From an uncultured Marinobacter sp. (GTDB lineage: Bacteria; Pseudomonadota; Gammaproteobacteria; Pseudomonadales; Oleiphilaceae), in the NCBI RefSeq assembly GCF_946886895.1, contig NZ_CAMPJO010000004.1, positions 124,001 to 188,000 of the forward strand: 64,000 nucleotides of DNA, written 5' to 3'. Below the pieces are notes generated by a model. That model did not search any database. It worked only from the letters and a program-made list of their open reading frames with translations, and had not been told where the DNA came from. This document shows, one piece after another, positions 22,369 through 31,369 of the stretch. Made by a program: the position numbers and the translations under genes. How positions within the stretch are numbered: the first letter of the stretch is position 1; every line of letters begins with the position of its first letter.

Positions 22369-23418
22369 ATGATATCCCGCATGTTCGGACCCGCCAGGGT
22401 GGCCCTGGCCAGCGTCCTTTGGGCGCTGGTGCTTGCCGTTCTGGCGGGTTGTTCGTTTCAGCCGGAGGAAAACGTCTGGGAGATTTCCGGGCCGGTGTTT
22501 GGGACCCGCTATCATATCTCCGTGGTGATGGCGGGCGACCAGGCGCGGTTGGAGGCCATAGCCAGTGGTATTGAACAGGCGCTGGAGCAGGTGGATGCCT
22601 CCATGTCCACCTGGCGTGACGATTCGGAACTGTCCCGGCTCAATCGGCGCGATGATCAGTCAAACTGGACCTCGGTGTCCGATCCCCTGTATGAGGTGTT
22701 GTCGAAGGCTCTTGAGGTATCCAGGCTGACAGGCGGGGCCTTCGATGTCACTATTGGGCCGGTGGTCAACCTTTGGGGCTTTGGTCCCCAGGCACAACCG
22801 GAGACAGCTCCCCCAGACGACCTGCTTGCCCGGGTTCTGGCGGGTACCGGTTTCGAGAAACTCGAGCTGCGCAAGCAGCCGCCGGCGGTACGGGCGTCGT
22901 CGCCCCAGTACATTGATCTTTCTGCCATTGCCAAGGGCTACGGCGTGGATGTGGTGGCCCGGTACCTGGACAGTGAAGGGGTGGGTGCCTATCTGGTTGA
23001 GATTGGCGGTGAAGTGCGGGTTCGGGGGCGCAAGCCGGGGGGCGATGCCTGGCGTCTGGCCATTGAGCAACCGGTCTCCGGCGACCGTCAGGTGAACCGT
23101 GTGGTTGCCCTGGAGGCGGGTGCAATGGCAACCTCCGGGGACTATCGTAACTATTACGAATCGGAAGGGCAGCGCTATTCCCATACAATAAACCCGGAAA
23201 CCGGTCGGCCCATCACACATAACCTGGCGTCTGTCACCGTCATTGCCGATGACTGCATGACAGCGGATGCCCTGGCGACGGGCTTTAATGTGATGGGGTA
23301 TGAACGAGCGCAAGCGCTGGCGATCCGGGACAACATTCCGGCCTACTTCATTATCAGGACGGATGACGGGTTCGAGACCCATCAGACGCCGGCATTTTCG
23401 TCCTATGTAACGCAATAA
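22369..23418 (+). CDS. apbE: FAD:protein FMN transferase ApbE (lipoprotein)
   Basis: Transfers FMN from FAD to threonine in SGAT-type motifs, here presumably Thr231 of NqrB and Thr236 of NqrC. 349 residues with a lipoprotein signal ending LAVLAGC, so Cys28 would be lipidated and the enzyme anchored on the periplasmic side. Family motifs include GTRYHISV near the N-terminus, the DLSAIAKGYGVD stretch, and ATSGDYRNYYE. It follows nqrF by 9 bp, a pairing known from Vibrio and others. Confidence 0.95.
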   Translation: MISRMFGPARVALASVLWALVLAVLAGCSFQPEENVWEISGPVFGTRYHISVVMAGDQARLEAIASGIEQALEQVDASMSTWRDDSELSRLNRRDDQSNWTSVSDPLYEVLSKALEVSRLTGGAFDVTIGPVVNLWGFGPQAQPETAPPDDLLARVLAGTGFEKLELRKQPPAVRASSPQYIDLSAIAKGYGVDVVARYLDSEGVGAYLVEIGGEVRVRGRKPGGDAWRLAIEQPVSGDRQVNRVVALEAGAMATSGDYRNYYESEGQRYSHTINPETGRPITHNLASVTVIADDCMTADALATGFNVMGYERAQALAIRDNIPAYFIIRTDDGFETHQTPAFSSYVTQ

Positions 23419-23428
23419 GGAGGGCAAC

Positions 23429-23677
23429 ATGGGTACCTTTCTTCTGGTTTTGTTCATTGTGGTGCTGCTGGTTGCGGCCATGTCCATTGGCGTGATCTTC
23501 GGTCGTAAGCCGATCAGCGGTACCTGTGGCGGCATTGGGGCGCTGGGCATCAGTTCCTCCTGCGATATCTGCGGGGGTAACACCCAGAAATGTGAAGAGG
23601 AGAACCAGCGTCAGGCCGGGACGGCCGATCAGGCGGATAGCCTGGCCTACGATGCAGTCCGGAAGGACAACCACTGA
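23429..23677 (+). CDS. nqrM: Na+-NQR maturation protein NqrM
   Basis: Small membrane protein (82 residues) needed in Vibrio to mature the NQR complex, probably by delivering iron to the NqrD/NqrE centre. One N-terminal helix (about 4-24) is followed by four cysteines at 33, 45, 48 and 55 in the family arrangement (TCGGIGALG, SCDICGG, KCEEEN). AAGGAGG lies before the ATG, 10 bp after apbE. The Cys-rich C-terminus continues with a polar tail. Confidence 0.93.
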   Translation: MGTFLLVLFIVVLLVAAMSIGVIFGRKPISGTCGGIGALGISSSCDICGGNTQKCEEENQRQAGTADQADSLAYDAVRKDNH

Positions 23678-23736
23678 CCGTCGCCCGAGACGTGCCCGAC
23701 CTGTTTTAACGACGTAGATAAGGAGTCACTGCGCTC

Positions 23737-25128
23737 ATGGCAGAACATCATTACGACGTCGTCGTTATCGGCGCCGGTCCCTCCGGCGAAGGCGCGGCGA
23801 TGAATGCGACCAAACACGCCAAGCGTGTCGCGATCATCGAAGACAAGCCAACCGTCGGCGGTAACTGTACCCATTGGGGTACGATTCCTTCCAAGGCGCT
23901 GCGTCACTCGGTCAAACAGATTATCACCTTCAACACCAATCAGATGTTTCGCGATATCGGTGAGCCGCGCTGGTTTTCATTTCCAAGGGTGTTGCAGAAC
24001 GCCCAGAAGGTGATCGGCAAGCAGGTCAAGCTCAGAACCCAGTTCTATGCCCGTAATCGGGTGGACCTGATCAATGGCCGGGCATCGTTCGTTGACGCCC
24101 ATCGAATGGAGGTGCGCGGCAATAAATCGGTGGAAACACTGCATTTCAAGCAGGCAATTATTGCCACGGGTTCCAGGCCCTACCTGCCGCCCGATGTGGA
24201 TTTCCGTCATCACCGGATCTACAACTCGGACACCATTCTGAACCTGTCCCACACCCCCAGAACCCTGGTGATCTACGGTGCCGGCGTGATCGGATCGGAA
24301 TACGCGTCAATTTTTGCCGGCCTGGGTGTGAAGGTGGATCTGATTAACCCCGGCAGTCGCTTGCTGACCTTCCTGGACGACGAAATTTCCGACGCCCTGA
24401 GCTACCACCTGCGCAATAACGGTGTGCTGGTCCGGCATAATGAAGAATACGAGTCCGTGGACGGTGACGACCACGGCGTGGTGCTGTCACTGAAGTCGGG
24501 CAAGAAGATTCGCGCCGATGCCTTCCTCTGGTGTAACGGGCGCAGTGGTAATACCGAAAACCTGGGCCTGGATAACATTGGCCTGGTGCCCAATGGCCGT
24601 GGCCAACTGGCGGTTGACCAGCACTACCGAACCGACGTGGGGAACGTGTACGCAGCCGGCGATGTGATTGGCTGGCCGAGCCTGGCCAGCGCGGCCTATG
24701 ACCAGGGGCGGTCGGCCTCATCGGACATCGTGCAGGATGAGCATTTCCGGTTTGTCTCGGATGTGCCAACAGGCATCTACACCATTCCGGAGATCAGTTC
24801 CGTGGGTAAAACCGAGCGGGAGCTGACCGAAGCCAAGGTGCCCTATGAAGTGGGCCAGGCGTTTTTCAAGGATCTGGCCCGGGCGCAGATTACCGGGGAA
24901 GCGGTGGGGATGCTGAAAATCCTGTTTCACCGGGAATCCCGGGAAATTCTGGGCATTCACTGCTTCGGTGACCAGGCCGCTGAGATCGTGCACATCGGCC
25001 AGGCCATCATGAATCAGGAAGGTGAGGCCAACTCGCTGAATTACTTCATCAATACCACGTTCAATTACCCGACCATGGCGGAAGCCTACCGGGTTGCGGC
25101 CCTGAACGGGCTGAACCGGATCTTCTGA
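23737..25128 (+). CDS. sthA: soluble pyridine nucleotide transhydrogenase
   Basis: FAD enzyme that passes reducing equivalents between NADPH and NADH. 463 residues, the normal length. N-terminal FAD loop [11 protein letters not shown], the SthA version of the disulfide region [15 protein letters not shown] in which only one cysteine of the usual CxxxxC pair is present (the second position is Thr), a second nucleotide fold near [13 protein letters not shown], and the dimer domain ending in the [17 protein letters not shown] stretch. This separates it from lipoamide dehydrogenase. AAGGAG precedes the start. It lies 59 bp after nqrM, with no terminator visible, so it may be read through from the nqr operon. 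Confidence 0.95.
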   Translation: MAEHHYDVVVIGAGPSGEGAAMNATKHAKRVAIIEDKPTVGGNCTHWGTIPSKALRHSVKQIITFNTNQMFRDIGEPRWFSFPRVLQNAQKVIGKQVKLRTQFYARNRVDLINGRASFVDAHRMEVRGNKSVETLHFKQAIIATGSRPYLPPDVDFRHHRIYNSDTILNLSHTPRTLVIYGAGVIGSEYASIFAGLGVKVDLINPGSRLLTFLDDEISDALSYHLRNNGVLVRHNEEYESVDGDDHGVVLSLKSGKKIRADAFLWCNGRSGNTENLGLDNIGLVPNGRGQLAVDQHYRTDVGNVYAAGDVIGWPSLASAAYDQGRSASSDIVQDEHFRFVSDVPTGIYTIPEISSVGKTERELTEAKVPYEVGQAFFKDLARAQITGEAVGMLKILFHRESREILGIHCFGDQAAEIVHIGQAIMNQEGEANSLNYFINTTFNYPTMAEAYRVAALNGLNRIF

Positions 25129-25134
25129 TCCGGC

Positions 25135-25929
25135 TCAGTTGGTGGGCACCGGTTCTTTATCCACCGGCAGGGCCTCGGGCTTTTCCGGCAGCGAGATCAG
25201 GGATTTCGCCCGGTTATCGAAGTACATGCGTGTGCTGGTGGGGAAGTCCGTAATAATGCTGTTCACTCCCATGGCTTCAAGCTCCAGCATGTCGTGTATT
25301 CGGTTTACGGTCCAGGTCGACACGTGCAGTCCCTTCCGGTGAGCGCTTTCCACCAGGTCTTTCGAGCACAGCTTCCAGTTCAGACAGAGATAATCGCAGC
25401 CCAGCCGCGTGGCCACATTCAGCGGCTTGGGGAACTTGCGTTCCGCAACCAGGCCCAGACGAATGTTCCGATTCCGCCTGCGGACTTCCTTGAGAAACCA
25501 GGTGTCTGACGAGGTAATGGCCACCTTCTGGTAAAGATTCCGGTGCTGAATCAGCTCCGTTAGCCGATTGCTGAGCTTGTTGAGCCGTTGCCGGTCGTCT
25601 TTTTTGACTTCCAGTTGCAGGTGTTCCAGATCGTCGAACTCGTCCAGCAGATCCTCGAGCGTCGGGATACCGATCTTTCGGGGCCAGGAGCTGGTGTTGC
25701 GGCGTGCATCCATGGCCGCCAGTTCGGCGGTGGTGTAGTTGCAAACGCTGCCTTCGTGACCGGTGGTGCGGTTAACGGTAAGGTCATGCACCAGCACGGG
25801 GATACCGTCTTTCGACAGCACCAGGTCCAGCTCAAAGTGACGAATTCCGTGCCGGTAGGCGTGCCTGAAACCGGGCAAGGTGTTCTCGGGAGCCTCTCCT
25901 TTCGCTCCCCGGTGTCCGTAGACGATCAT
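25135..25929 (-). CDS. glycerophosphodiester phosphodiesterase, cytoplasmic
   Basis: Hydrolyses glycerophosphodiesters to glycerol-3-phosphate and an alcohol. 264 residues, TIM-barrel GDPD family. The catalytic region is intact: GHRGAKGEAPENT near residue 5-17 and ELDLVLSKDGIPVLVHD near 38-54. No signal peptide, so UgpQ-like rather than the periplasmic GlpQ. Its ATG overlaps the stop of the small upstream gene (ATGA). It runs head-on to sthA with only 6 bp between stops. Confidence 0.9.
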   Translation of the reverse strand: MIVYGHRGAKGEAPENTLPGFRHAYRHGIRHFELDLVLSKDGIPVLVHDLTVNRTTGHEGSVCNYTTAELAAMDARRNTSSWPRKIGIPTLEDLLDEFDDLEHLQLEVKKDDRQRLNKLSNRLTELIQHRNLYQKVAITSSDTWFLKEVRRRNRNIRLGLVAERKFPKPLNVATRLGCDYLCLNWKLCSKDLVESAHRKGLHVSTWTVNRIHDMLELEAMGVNSIITDFPTSTRMYFDNRAKSLISLPEKPEALPVDKEPVPTN

Positions 25930-26054
25930 TCCTGTGTTTTATCCTTCAGCCGTTGGTAAATGGCCTGGCGTTTCTTCCAGGTATCGTGGCAGAGCCGAAT
26001 ATCTTCAAGGTGGCGGAGCCGAATATCTTCAAGATAGGCGGGCAATTCGTCCAT
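25926..26054 (-). CDS. small hypothetical protein with an 8-residue duplication
   Basis: Not recognised. A 42-residue basic helical peptide from ATG 26054 (MDELPAYLEDIRL) to a stop that overlaps the downstream glycerophosphodiesterase start (ATGA). An in-frame 24-bp tandem repeat (25989-26036) gives LEDIRLRH followed by LEDIRLCH. The ATG has no ribosome site of its own. The strong AAAGGAGAT just upstream serves an ATG at 26083 in another frame, whose nine-codon reading ends in TGATG over this start. Either this is a coupled leader peptide arrangement or an ancestral gene was frameshifted. Confidence 0.5.
   Translation of the reverse strand: MDELPAYLEDIRLRHLEDIRLCHDTWKKRQAIYQRLKDKTQE
25989..26036 (-). 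repeat. 24-bp direct tandem repeat, two copies
   Basis: The unit containing AGCCGAATATCTTCAAG appears twice back to back, differing at a few positions, and stays in frame within the small gene. It looks like a recent slippage or recombination duplication. Confidence 0.75.
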
Positions 26055-26083
26055 CAGCCGGGCTTGTGGGCCGTGGCGTGCAT
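26054..26083 (-). CDS. possible nine-residue leader peptide
   Basis: ATG 26083 is preceded by AAAGGAGAT, the best ribosome site in this gap, and reads MHATAHKPG before TGA. That stop shares a base with the ATG of the 42-residue gene (TGATG), a reinitiation arrangement. It sits 11 bp after the TerB-like gene. Could equally be the 5' remnant of a frameshifted gene. Confidence 0.3.
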   Translation of the reverse strand: MHATAHKPG

Positions 26084-26094
26084 GATATCTCCTT

Positions 26095-26544
26095 TCAGGA
26101 TCCAGCGTGCTCGGCCTGGTGCCGCGCCTGAATGTACTCCCGGTGATTAAGATGCAACAAGTCCGCCATGCGGCGAATAAGGTGTTCCTCGTATTTGTCG
26201 ATGCGCCCGTCGGCAAAGGCCACCCGCCAGATACTGGTCAGCAGTGCCTGCTTTTCATCCTGATCCAGGTGCTCGTTGATCTGCCCGGTGAATTCATAAA
26301 GCGAGGTGGCGTCGTCGGCGTAGCCGAGGGCATCTTCAAGAATGTCCCCGGCTTCAGCCCGGGTAACCTGGTGCGCTTTCACGGCAGCATCCACAATGGC
26401 CTGCAGTTCCCGCTCGTCCTCCTGCTGGTCAACCCGGGACAGCTGCACCATCAATGCCGTCGCGGCCACGGCGAGCTGGTGGTTGTCTGGCTTGGCGCTT
26501 TCCGTTTCCGGCGCTGCAAACAGCTTCTTCAGGCGCTCTATCAT
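26095..26544 (-). CDS. TerB-like domain protein
   Basis: Cytoplasmic all-helical protein of the TerB superfamily, 149 residues. The family pattern is visible: an N-terminal variable part (1-22), a helix with LAVAATALMVQLSRVDQQEDERE, and the acidic SIWRVAFADGRIDKYEEHLIRRMADLL segment near 112-138 (DGRIDKYEEHLIR is the landmark). Proteins of this family may bind metal through acidic residues, and their roles are poorly known; tellurite resistance should not be assumed without the other ter genes, which are absent. 30 bp downstream of the transaldolase gene on the same strand. Confidence 0.8.
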   Translation of the reverse strand: MIERLKKLFAAPETESAKPDNHQLAVAATALMVQLSRVDQQEDERELQAIVDAAVKAHQVTRAEAGDILEDALGYADDATSLYEFTGQINEHLDQDEKQALLTSIWRVAFADGRIDKYEEHLIRRMADLLHLNHREYIQARHQAEHAGS

Positions 26545-26574
26545 GATCGGACAGTGACACTCCCCTGGTCAGGG

Positions 26575-27540
26575 TCAGGCGGCTTTCGCGAGCTGCCGGA
26601 CCCGGTTTTCAAGTTCAATCTGGTCTGCGGTAAAGCGGCGAATACCGTCGGCCAGTTTTTCCGTCGCCATGGCATCTTCGTTGGATTCCCAGCGGAACAG
26701 TTTCTCGTCGATGGTGCCAAAACGATCCGGTGAGCTGGCGGAACGGGCGGACAGTTGCTGCGGCAGCTCTCCTTCGTCGTCTTTCAACTGCTGCAGCAGG
26801 GCAGGGCTGATAGTCAGCCGGTCACAGCCGGCCAGCATCTCGATTTCCCCGGTGTTGCGGAAGCTGGCGCCCATGACCACAGTGTGGAAACCATTGGCCT
26901 TGTAGTAATGATAGATGCGGGAGACCGAACGAACGCCAGGGTCTTCCGCTGCCGGGAAGCTGTCTCGGCCGGTGGCGGCCAGGTGCCAGTCCAGAATGCG
27001 CCCCACGAAGGGTGAAATCAGGAAGGCGCCAGCCTGGGCGCAGGCGGCGGCCTGAACAAATGAGAACAGCAGGGTAAGGTTGCAGTGTATGCCTTCCTTT
27101 TCCAGTTGCTCGGCGGCACGGATGCCTTCCCAGGTGGAGGCGATCTTGATCAATACCCGGCTGGTGTCGACGCCCTGTTTGTCGTATAGCCCAATCAGGC
27201 GCCGGGCCCGCTCCAGAGTGGCCGTGGTATCGAACGACAACCGTGCGTCCACCTCCGTGGAGACGACACCGGGGATCAGATTGAGGATTTCCCGGCCGGC
27301 CAGCACGGCCAGCATATCCGTTGCCATAGTCAACTGTTCGGCGTTCGAGCCGCCGTGGCGGCGGGCTTCCGCCACCGCCCTGTCGAGCATGGGGCGATAA
27401 GCCTCTGACGCCGCCGCCTTGAGCAGGAGGGACGGGTTGGTGGTGGCGTCTTCCGGCCGCCACTGGGCGATGGCGTCAATGTCGCCGGTGTCGGCCACGA
27501 CGGTGGTCATGGTTTTCAGTTGGTCGAGCTTGCTGGTCAT
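26575..27540 (-). CDS. tal: transaldolase
   Basis: Pentose phosphate pathway enzyme moving a dihydroxyacetone unit between sugar phosphates. From ATG 27540 ([20 protein letters not shown]) it has 321 residues, as in E. coli TalB; the frame is open upstream to 27603 but that part does not fit. The Schiff-base lysine is Lys132 in [11 protein letters not shown], same number as TalB. The DATTNPSLL motif at 31-39 is also present. Predicted promoter just upstream. Confidence 0.95.
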   Translation of the reverse strand: MTSKLDQLKTMTTVVADTGDIDAIAQWRPEDATTNPSLLLKAAASEAYRPMLDRAVAEARRHGGSNAEQLTMATDMLAVLAGREILNLIPGVVSTEVDARLSFDTTATLERARRLIGLYDKQGVDTSRVLIKIASTWEGIRAAEQLEKEGIHCNLTLLFSFVQAAACAQAGAFLISPFVGRILDWHLAATGRDSFPAAEDPGVRSVSRIYHYYKANGFHTVVMGASFRNTGEIEMLAGCDRLTISPALLQQLKDDEGELPQQLSARSASSPDRFGTIDEKLFRWESNEDAMATEKLADGIRRFTADQIELENRVRQLAKAA

Positions 27541-27605
27541 TCGTGCTGTCGTCCCGGTTGATCTGTTACTGGTGCGCCCGTATCCCGGGCGTTGGCGATA
27601 CACCT

Positions 27606-27634
27606 ACAATAACGGGCTGCCCTGACTGGAACAA
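27606..27634 (-). promoter_or_regulatory. predicted sigma70 promoter for transaldolase
   Basis: Minus-strand TTGTTC (27629-27634), 17-nt spacer, TATTGT (27606-27611). The leader would contain a 6-bp inverted repeat (CGCCCG 27575-27580, CGGGCG 27586-27591). Confidence 0.45.
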
Positions 27635-27667
27635 GACAACAAAAGGTATGGGGGCGATTGAGAGTGG

Positions 27668-28720
27668 TTAAGCTTCGGCAATCTCTGCGTTTGCTGGCTC
27701 CCGCACCTTTTCCAGGGCCGTCTGGATCACCTCGAGGCCGGCGCCGGATTTGTGGGCATTTTCGCTGATGTAACGCCGGAACTGCCGGCCACCGGGCTGG
27801 CCGTGGAACAGGCCCAGCAGGTGCCGTGACATGTGTGTGAGAAACACGCCCCGGTCCAGCTCATTCTGGATAAAGGGGAGTATTGCACGCAGGGCCTGAT
27901 GGCGCGTTTCGACCGGCGCCGGCGCGCCGAAGAACACCGGATCGACGCCCGCCAGCAACCAGGGGTTATGGTAGGCCTCGCGACCGAGCATCACGCCATC
28001 GGTGTGCCGGAGGTGCTCCTGGCACTCGTCAAAGGTCTTGATGCCGCCGTTAATAATGATTTCCAGGTGAGGGTACCTGGCTTTCAGCCGATAAACCCAG
28101 TCGTACTTGAGTGGCGGAATATCACGGTTTTCCTTGGGGCTCAGCCCCTCGAGAATGGCAATGCGGGCATGCACGATAAAGGTCCGGCAACCAGCGGCCG
28201 CCACCTTTTCCACGAATTCGCACAGATCATCCCAGGATTCGCGGCCGTCAATGCCAATCCGGTGTTTCACGGTCACCGGCAGATCGGTGGCTTCAATCAT
28301 CGCCTTCACACCCTCGGCCACCTTGTCCGGGTGCCCCATCAGGCAGGCGCCGATCAGGTTGTTCTGCACCCGGTCGCTGGGGCAGCCCACGTTCAGGTTT
28401 ACTTCATCGAAACCGTAGCGTTCCGCCAGCTTCGCGCACTGGGCCAGTTCACCGGCATCACTTCCGCCCAATTGCAATGCCAGCGGGTACTCGGCTTCAT
28501 CATGGCGCAGGAAGCGGCTGGTATCACCATGAATCAGAGCGCCCGTGGTGACCATTTCAGTGTACAGCAGGGAATGCCGGCTGAGCTGACGGGCCAGGTA
28601 ACGGTAATGGCTGGTGGTCCAATCCATCATCGGCGCGACGCAGAAGCGGCGGGAGGGGTCGGTGCCTGCGCTCCTTTCCGGAAACTGGTCGAGGTTGACG
28701 GCGGTGCGGTTTGCGATCAT
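27668..28720 (-). CDS. dusA: tRNA-dihydrouridine synthase A
   Basis: FMN-dependent reductase of uridines in the tRNA D-loop. 350 residues; FMN-barrel start APMMDWTTSHYRYLAR at about 29-44, the catalytic NVGCPSDRVQ with Cys113, and the conserved KHRIGID and INGGIKT stretches. The DusA subtype is indicated by the N-terminal APMMDWT and by length. Divergent from the DUF488 gene; the shared 142-bp gap shows no clear consensus promoter. Confidence 0.93.
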   Translation of the reverse strand: MIANRTAVNLDQFPERSAGTDPSRRFCVAPMMDWTTSHYRYLARQLSRHSLLYTEMVTTGALIHGDTSRFLRHDEAEYPLALQLGGSDAGELAQCAKLAERYGFDEVNLNVGCPSDRVQNNLIGACLMGHPDKVAEGVKAMIEATDLPVTVKHRIGIDGRESWDDLCEFVEKVAAAGCRTFIVHARIAILEGLSPKENRDIPPLKYDWVYRLKARYPHLEIIINGGIKTFDECQEHLRHTDGVMLGREAYHNPWLLAGVDPVFFGAPAPVETRHQALRAILPFIQNELDRGVFLTHMSRHLLGLFHGQPGGRQFRRYISENAHKSGAGLEVIQTALEKVREPANAEIAEA

Positions 28721-28862
28721 TGACGGCTCAATCTGAAACGGTTCGTTATCTGCTACTGTGATCTGTGAATCGGTTGAAACCGGCGCATTGTATCAGGAAA
28801 GTGGCCCTGCCGGCCGTAAGGCTTTCCCGCAGCGCCAGTTGTGTATGAATGGGAGATTTGTG

Positions 28863-29228
28863 ATGACAGACATTCGCCTGAAGCGAGCCTACGACACCCC
28901 CGCCCGGTCCGATGGACCAAGAATCCTGGTGGACCGCATCTGGCCCCGGGGTGTTCCGAAAGAGGACGCGAAGCTTGAGCTCTGGCTGAAGGGGCTGGCG
29001 CCGTCATCCGGGCTCCGGAAGTGGTTCGGGCATGACCCCGGAAAATGGGCGGAATTTCAGCAGCGTTATCTCGAAGAGCTGAAGGATCCGTCCTGTGGTG
29101 AGGATTTGCGGAAGCTGACGGAGACGCTGCGGGCGAACGATCGGGTGACGCTGGTTTTTGCGGCGAAGGACACACGCCACAACAATGCGGTTGCGTTGCG
29201 GGATTTCCTGAAGGCGGGCGATTTGTAG
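28863..29228 (+). CDS. DUF488 family protein, YeaO-like
   Basis: Small cytoplasmic protein (121 residues) of the YeaO/DUF488 family, function unknown. Start at ATG 28863 (MTDIRLKRAYD) with GGGAG 7 nt before it; the frame is open upstream to 28758. Family landmarks are RILVDRIWPRGV at about 20-31, LWLKGLAPS, and the closing VTLVFAAKDTRHNNAVAL. No catalytic role is established. Confidence 0.85.
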   Translation: MTDIRLKRAYDTPARSDGPRILVDRIWPRGVPKEDAKLELWLKGLAPSSGLRKWFGHDPGKWAEFQQRYLEELKDPSCGEDLRKLTETLRANDRVTLVFAAKDTRHNNAVALRDFLKAGDL

Positions 29229-29335
29229 CCGGAAGACGGCCCGGCTGCCGTCTGTTATGCTCCGTCGCTTCCTGATGTTGTGAGCCGGACGCGCCGCCCG
29301 CCCGGCTGCGACCTGACGCTGTTGGAGTGATAGCC

Positions 29336-30250
29336 ATGCCAGTGATGGTTCAGGCGCTGCTGCCTGTATTCGTTCTGATCATGCTGGGGCATGTGTTCCG
29401 GCGCTGGGACTTCCCGGGCGGGGATTTCTGGCCCCAGGCAGAGCGGTTTACCTACTACGTGCTTTTCCCCGCCATGCTGGTCTACAAGCTGGGCCAGGCC
29501 CGCCTGCCGCCGTCCGCCTACGGCGATATCGCCATACTGATCGGTGTCTTGCTGGTGGCGATGACCCTGGTGCTGGCCATCAGCCAGTGGTTCTGGCGCT
29601 GGAGCGGGCCGGTGTTCTCTTCGGTGTATCAGGGCGCCATTCGCTTCAACTCCTACGTGGGGCTGGCCGCCGGGGGCATGTTGCTCGGGGACGACGGCCT
29701 GTCGTTGACGGCTATTGCCGTGGCCATCATGGTGCCGCTGCTGAATCTGCTGTGTATTCTGATGTTTTCCCTGGTGGCCACGCCGGGGCCCGTTCGCGTG
29801 CGCCCGGTGCTGCGGGCGATCATTTCCAATCCGTTGATTGTGGGCTCGGGGATCGGGGCAGTCTGGAGTTTCTTCGAAATAGGGTTTCACCCACTGGTCG
29901 CCGGTATTCTGGCGCCGATCAGCAACCTGGCGTTGCCGATGGGGTTGATGACGGTGGGGGCCGGGCTTCAGCTCCGGGCACTTCGTGGTGCGTCAACGCC
30001 GTTTCTGGTGTCGTCGGTATTGAAGTTGCTGGCGTTCCCGCTGATGGCGGCCGGCCTGGCCTTGATGCTCGGGTTGCACGGTATGCTGGTGCAGGTGGTG
30101 GTGTTGCTGGCGACGCTGCCCACCGCCACCTCCGCCTACATCCTGGCCCGGCAACTGGGCGGGGATGCCCCCCTGATGGCGGGCATCATCAGCGGCCAGA
30201 CGCTGCTGGCCATGGTCACCATTCCGTTAATGCTCAGCCTTCTCTGGTAG
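29336..30250 (+). CDS. AEC-family (auxin efflux carrier) transporter
   Basis: Inner-membrane carrier of the AEC family, 304 residues with about ten hydrophobic segments in two halves. The two-repeat fold typical of the family is visible as VLFPAMLVYKL in the first half and GSGIGAVWSF / ALPMGLMTVGAG in the second. ATG 29336 has GGAG 8 nt before it; an upstream GTG (29327) is within that site. Bacterial members export or import small organic acids; substrate not deducible. Its 3' end overlaps znuA (convergent) by 24 bp. Confidence 0.85.
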   Translation: MPVMVQALLPVFVLIMLGHVFRRWDFPGGDFWPQAERFTYYVLFPAMLVYKLGQARLPPSAYGDIAILIGVLLVAMTLVLAISQWFWRWSGPVFSSVYQGAIRFNSYVGLAAGGMLLGDDGLSLTAIAVAIMVPLLNLLCILMFSLVATPGPVRVRPVLRAIISNPLIVGSGIGAVWSFFEIGFHPLVAGILAPISNLALPMGLMTVGAGLQLRALRGASTPFLVSSVLKLLAFPLMAAGLALMLGLHGMLVQVVVLLATLPTATSAYILARQLGGDAPLMAGIISGQTLLAMVTIPLMLSLLW

Positions 30251-31171
30251 GCACTTGAGTACGGCATCGGCGATGGCCTGCTGGAAGTTGGCGTAGCCGT
30301 TGGCGGTTACCTCAATGTCGGTGGCCAGCGGGTCCCAGGTGCTGAAGGTGATGTCCAGGCCTTCCGTGATCGAGCGCCACCACTGGCGATTGAACTGCGG
30401 TTCGGTCAACAGACAGGGCCGGGCACTGCTGCGCAGCCTGGCCTGTATCTCGGCAATATGGCGTGCGCCGGGCGATAACTCCGGGTTGAGCGTGAGTACG
30501 CCGCTCAGGGTCAGGTTGTAGTGTTCCGCGAATCGCACCAGCGCGTTGTGGTACGCGAACAGACTGACCTCCCGGACCGGCTCAAACTGGTGACGGATAG
30601 ACTGCTCCGTCGTGGCAAGGCTGTTGCGAAACGCGTCGAGGTTCCGGTCAAGGGCTTGAGGGTCCGCGCCGTCCATGGTGGCCAGCACGTCGCGTATGGT
30701 CTCCGCCATGTCAACCGCCAGCGTGGGATCGAGCCAGAGGTGTGGGTCGTCCTCACCGTCATGGTGATGATCTCCATGTCCGGTGTGCCCGCCATCAGAT
30801 TCATCGCTGGCACTGTTGTGCTCCGTGCCGTGGGCATCGCCAGGTGCGGACATAAATGCAACGCTTCTGTCGTGAAACTCTTCCCCGGTCAGCAATCGTG
30901 CCAGAAAGGTCTCCATCTCGGGGCCGATCCAGAAAATGACATCGGCGTTTTCCAGTGCGCGTCTCTGGGAGGGCTTCATGGCGTAGTTGTGGGGGCTGGC
31001 GCCGGCAGGTACCAGTGTTGAGATCTGCATGTCATCGGTGGCAATGGCCCGTACCAGCAATGTCAGGGGTTTCAGGGAGGTCACAATTCGGGTATCCGCA
31101 AGCAACGGGCAGCTCAAAGTCAGCAGGGCGAAGCCGAGAGCAAGGGTGCGAATCCGGTGTACAAGGTGCAT
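30227..31171 (-). CDS. znuA: zinc ABC transporter periplasmic binding protein
   Basis: Captures periplasmic Zn2+ for the ZnuBC importer. 314 residues with a signal peptide (cleavage around LLA-DT near residue 25). Zinc ligands are suggested by His61 (ASPHNYAMKPS), His144 (DPHLWLDP) and a later His, and the His/Asp-rich loop at about 113-136 (GHTGHGDHHHDGED) is characteristic of ZnuA rather than manganese-binding relatives. The ATPase and permease genes are not adjacent. A Zur-like palindrome lies upstream. Confidence 0.92.
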   Translation of the reverse strand: MHLVHRIRTLALGFALLTLSCPLLADTRIVTSLKPLTLLVRAIATDDMQISTLVPAGASPHNYAMKPSQRRALENADVIFWIGPEMETFLARLLTGEEFHDRSVAFMSAPGDAHGTEHNSASDESDGGHTGHGDHHHDGEDDPHLWLDPTLAVDMAETIRDVLATMDGADPQALDRNLDAFRNSLATTEQSIRHQFEPVREVSLFAYHNALVRFAEHYNLTLSGVLTLNPELSPGARHIAEIQARLRSSARPCLLTEPQFNRQWWRSITEGLDITFSTWDPLATDIEVTANGYANFQQAIADAVLKCLPEKAEH

Positions 31172-31198
31172 GGGGCGAAATCCTGGGCTGATGTAAAT

Positions 31199-31222
31199 GA
31201 AACGTTATAATATAACAAAAAA
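31199..31222 (-). promoter_or_regulatory. Zur box upstream of znuA
   Basis: The core GTTATA-A-TATAAC (31204-31216) is a perfect palindrome. With flanking GAAAC it resembles the proteobacterial Zur site (GAAATGTTATANTATAACATTTC type). It lies 33-45 bp before the znuA start, so zinc-dependent repression is expected. Confidence 0.75.
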
Positions 31223-31322
31223 CGTTGATGTGGCAATCCGGCTCCGCTCTGCCACACGATTTTCCGGGAAGGCGGAGGCGGCACGGATATCGGCGGGCCA
31301 TGCGAAATCCCGTCAGGGCCGT

Positions 31323-31328
31323 TATAAT
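31323..31328 (+). promoter_or_regulatory. -10 box of the gltX promoter
   Basis: Consensus TATAAT 42 bp before gltX. No convincing -35 is seen at 16-18 nt, so the full promoter is uncertain. Confidence 0.4.
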
Positions 31329-31369
31329 GCCGGGCCTACGACTCGGCCACCGATCTTCAGGAAGGTTTC

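Noticed and set aside
26095..26544. Tellurite-resistance function for the TerB-like protein
   Set aside because: Other ter genes are absent and single TerB-like proteins are widespread without that role.
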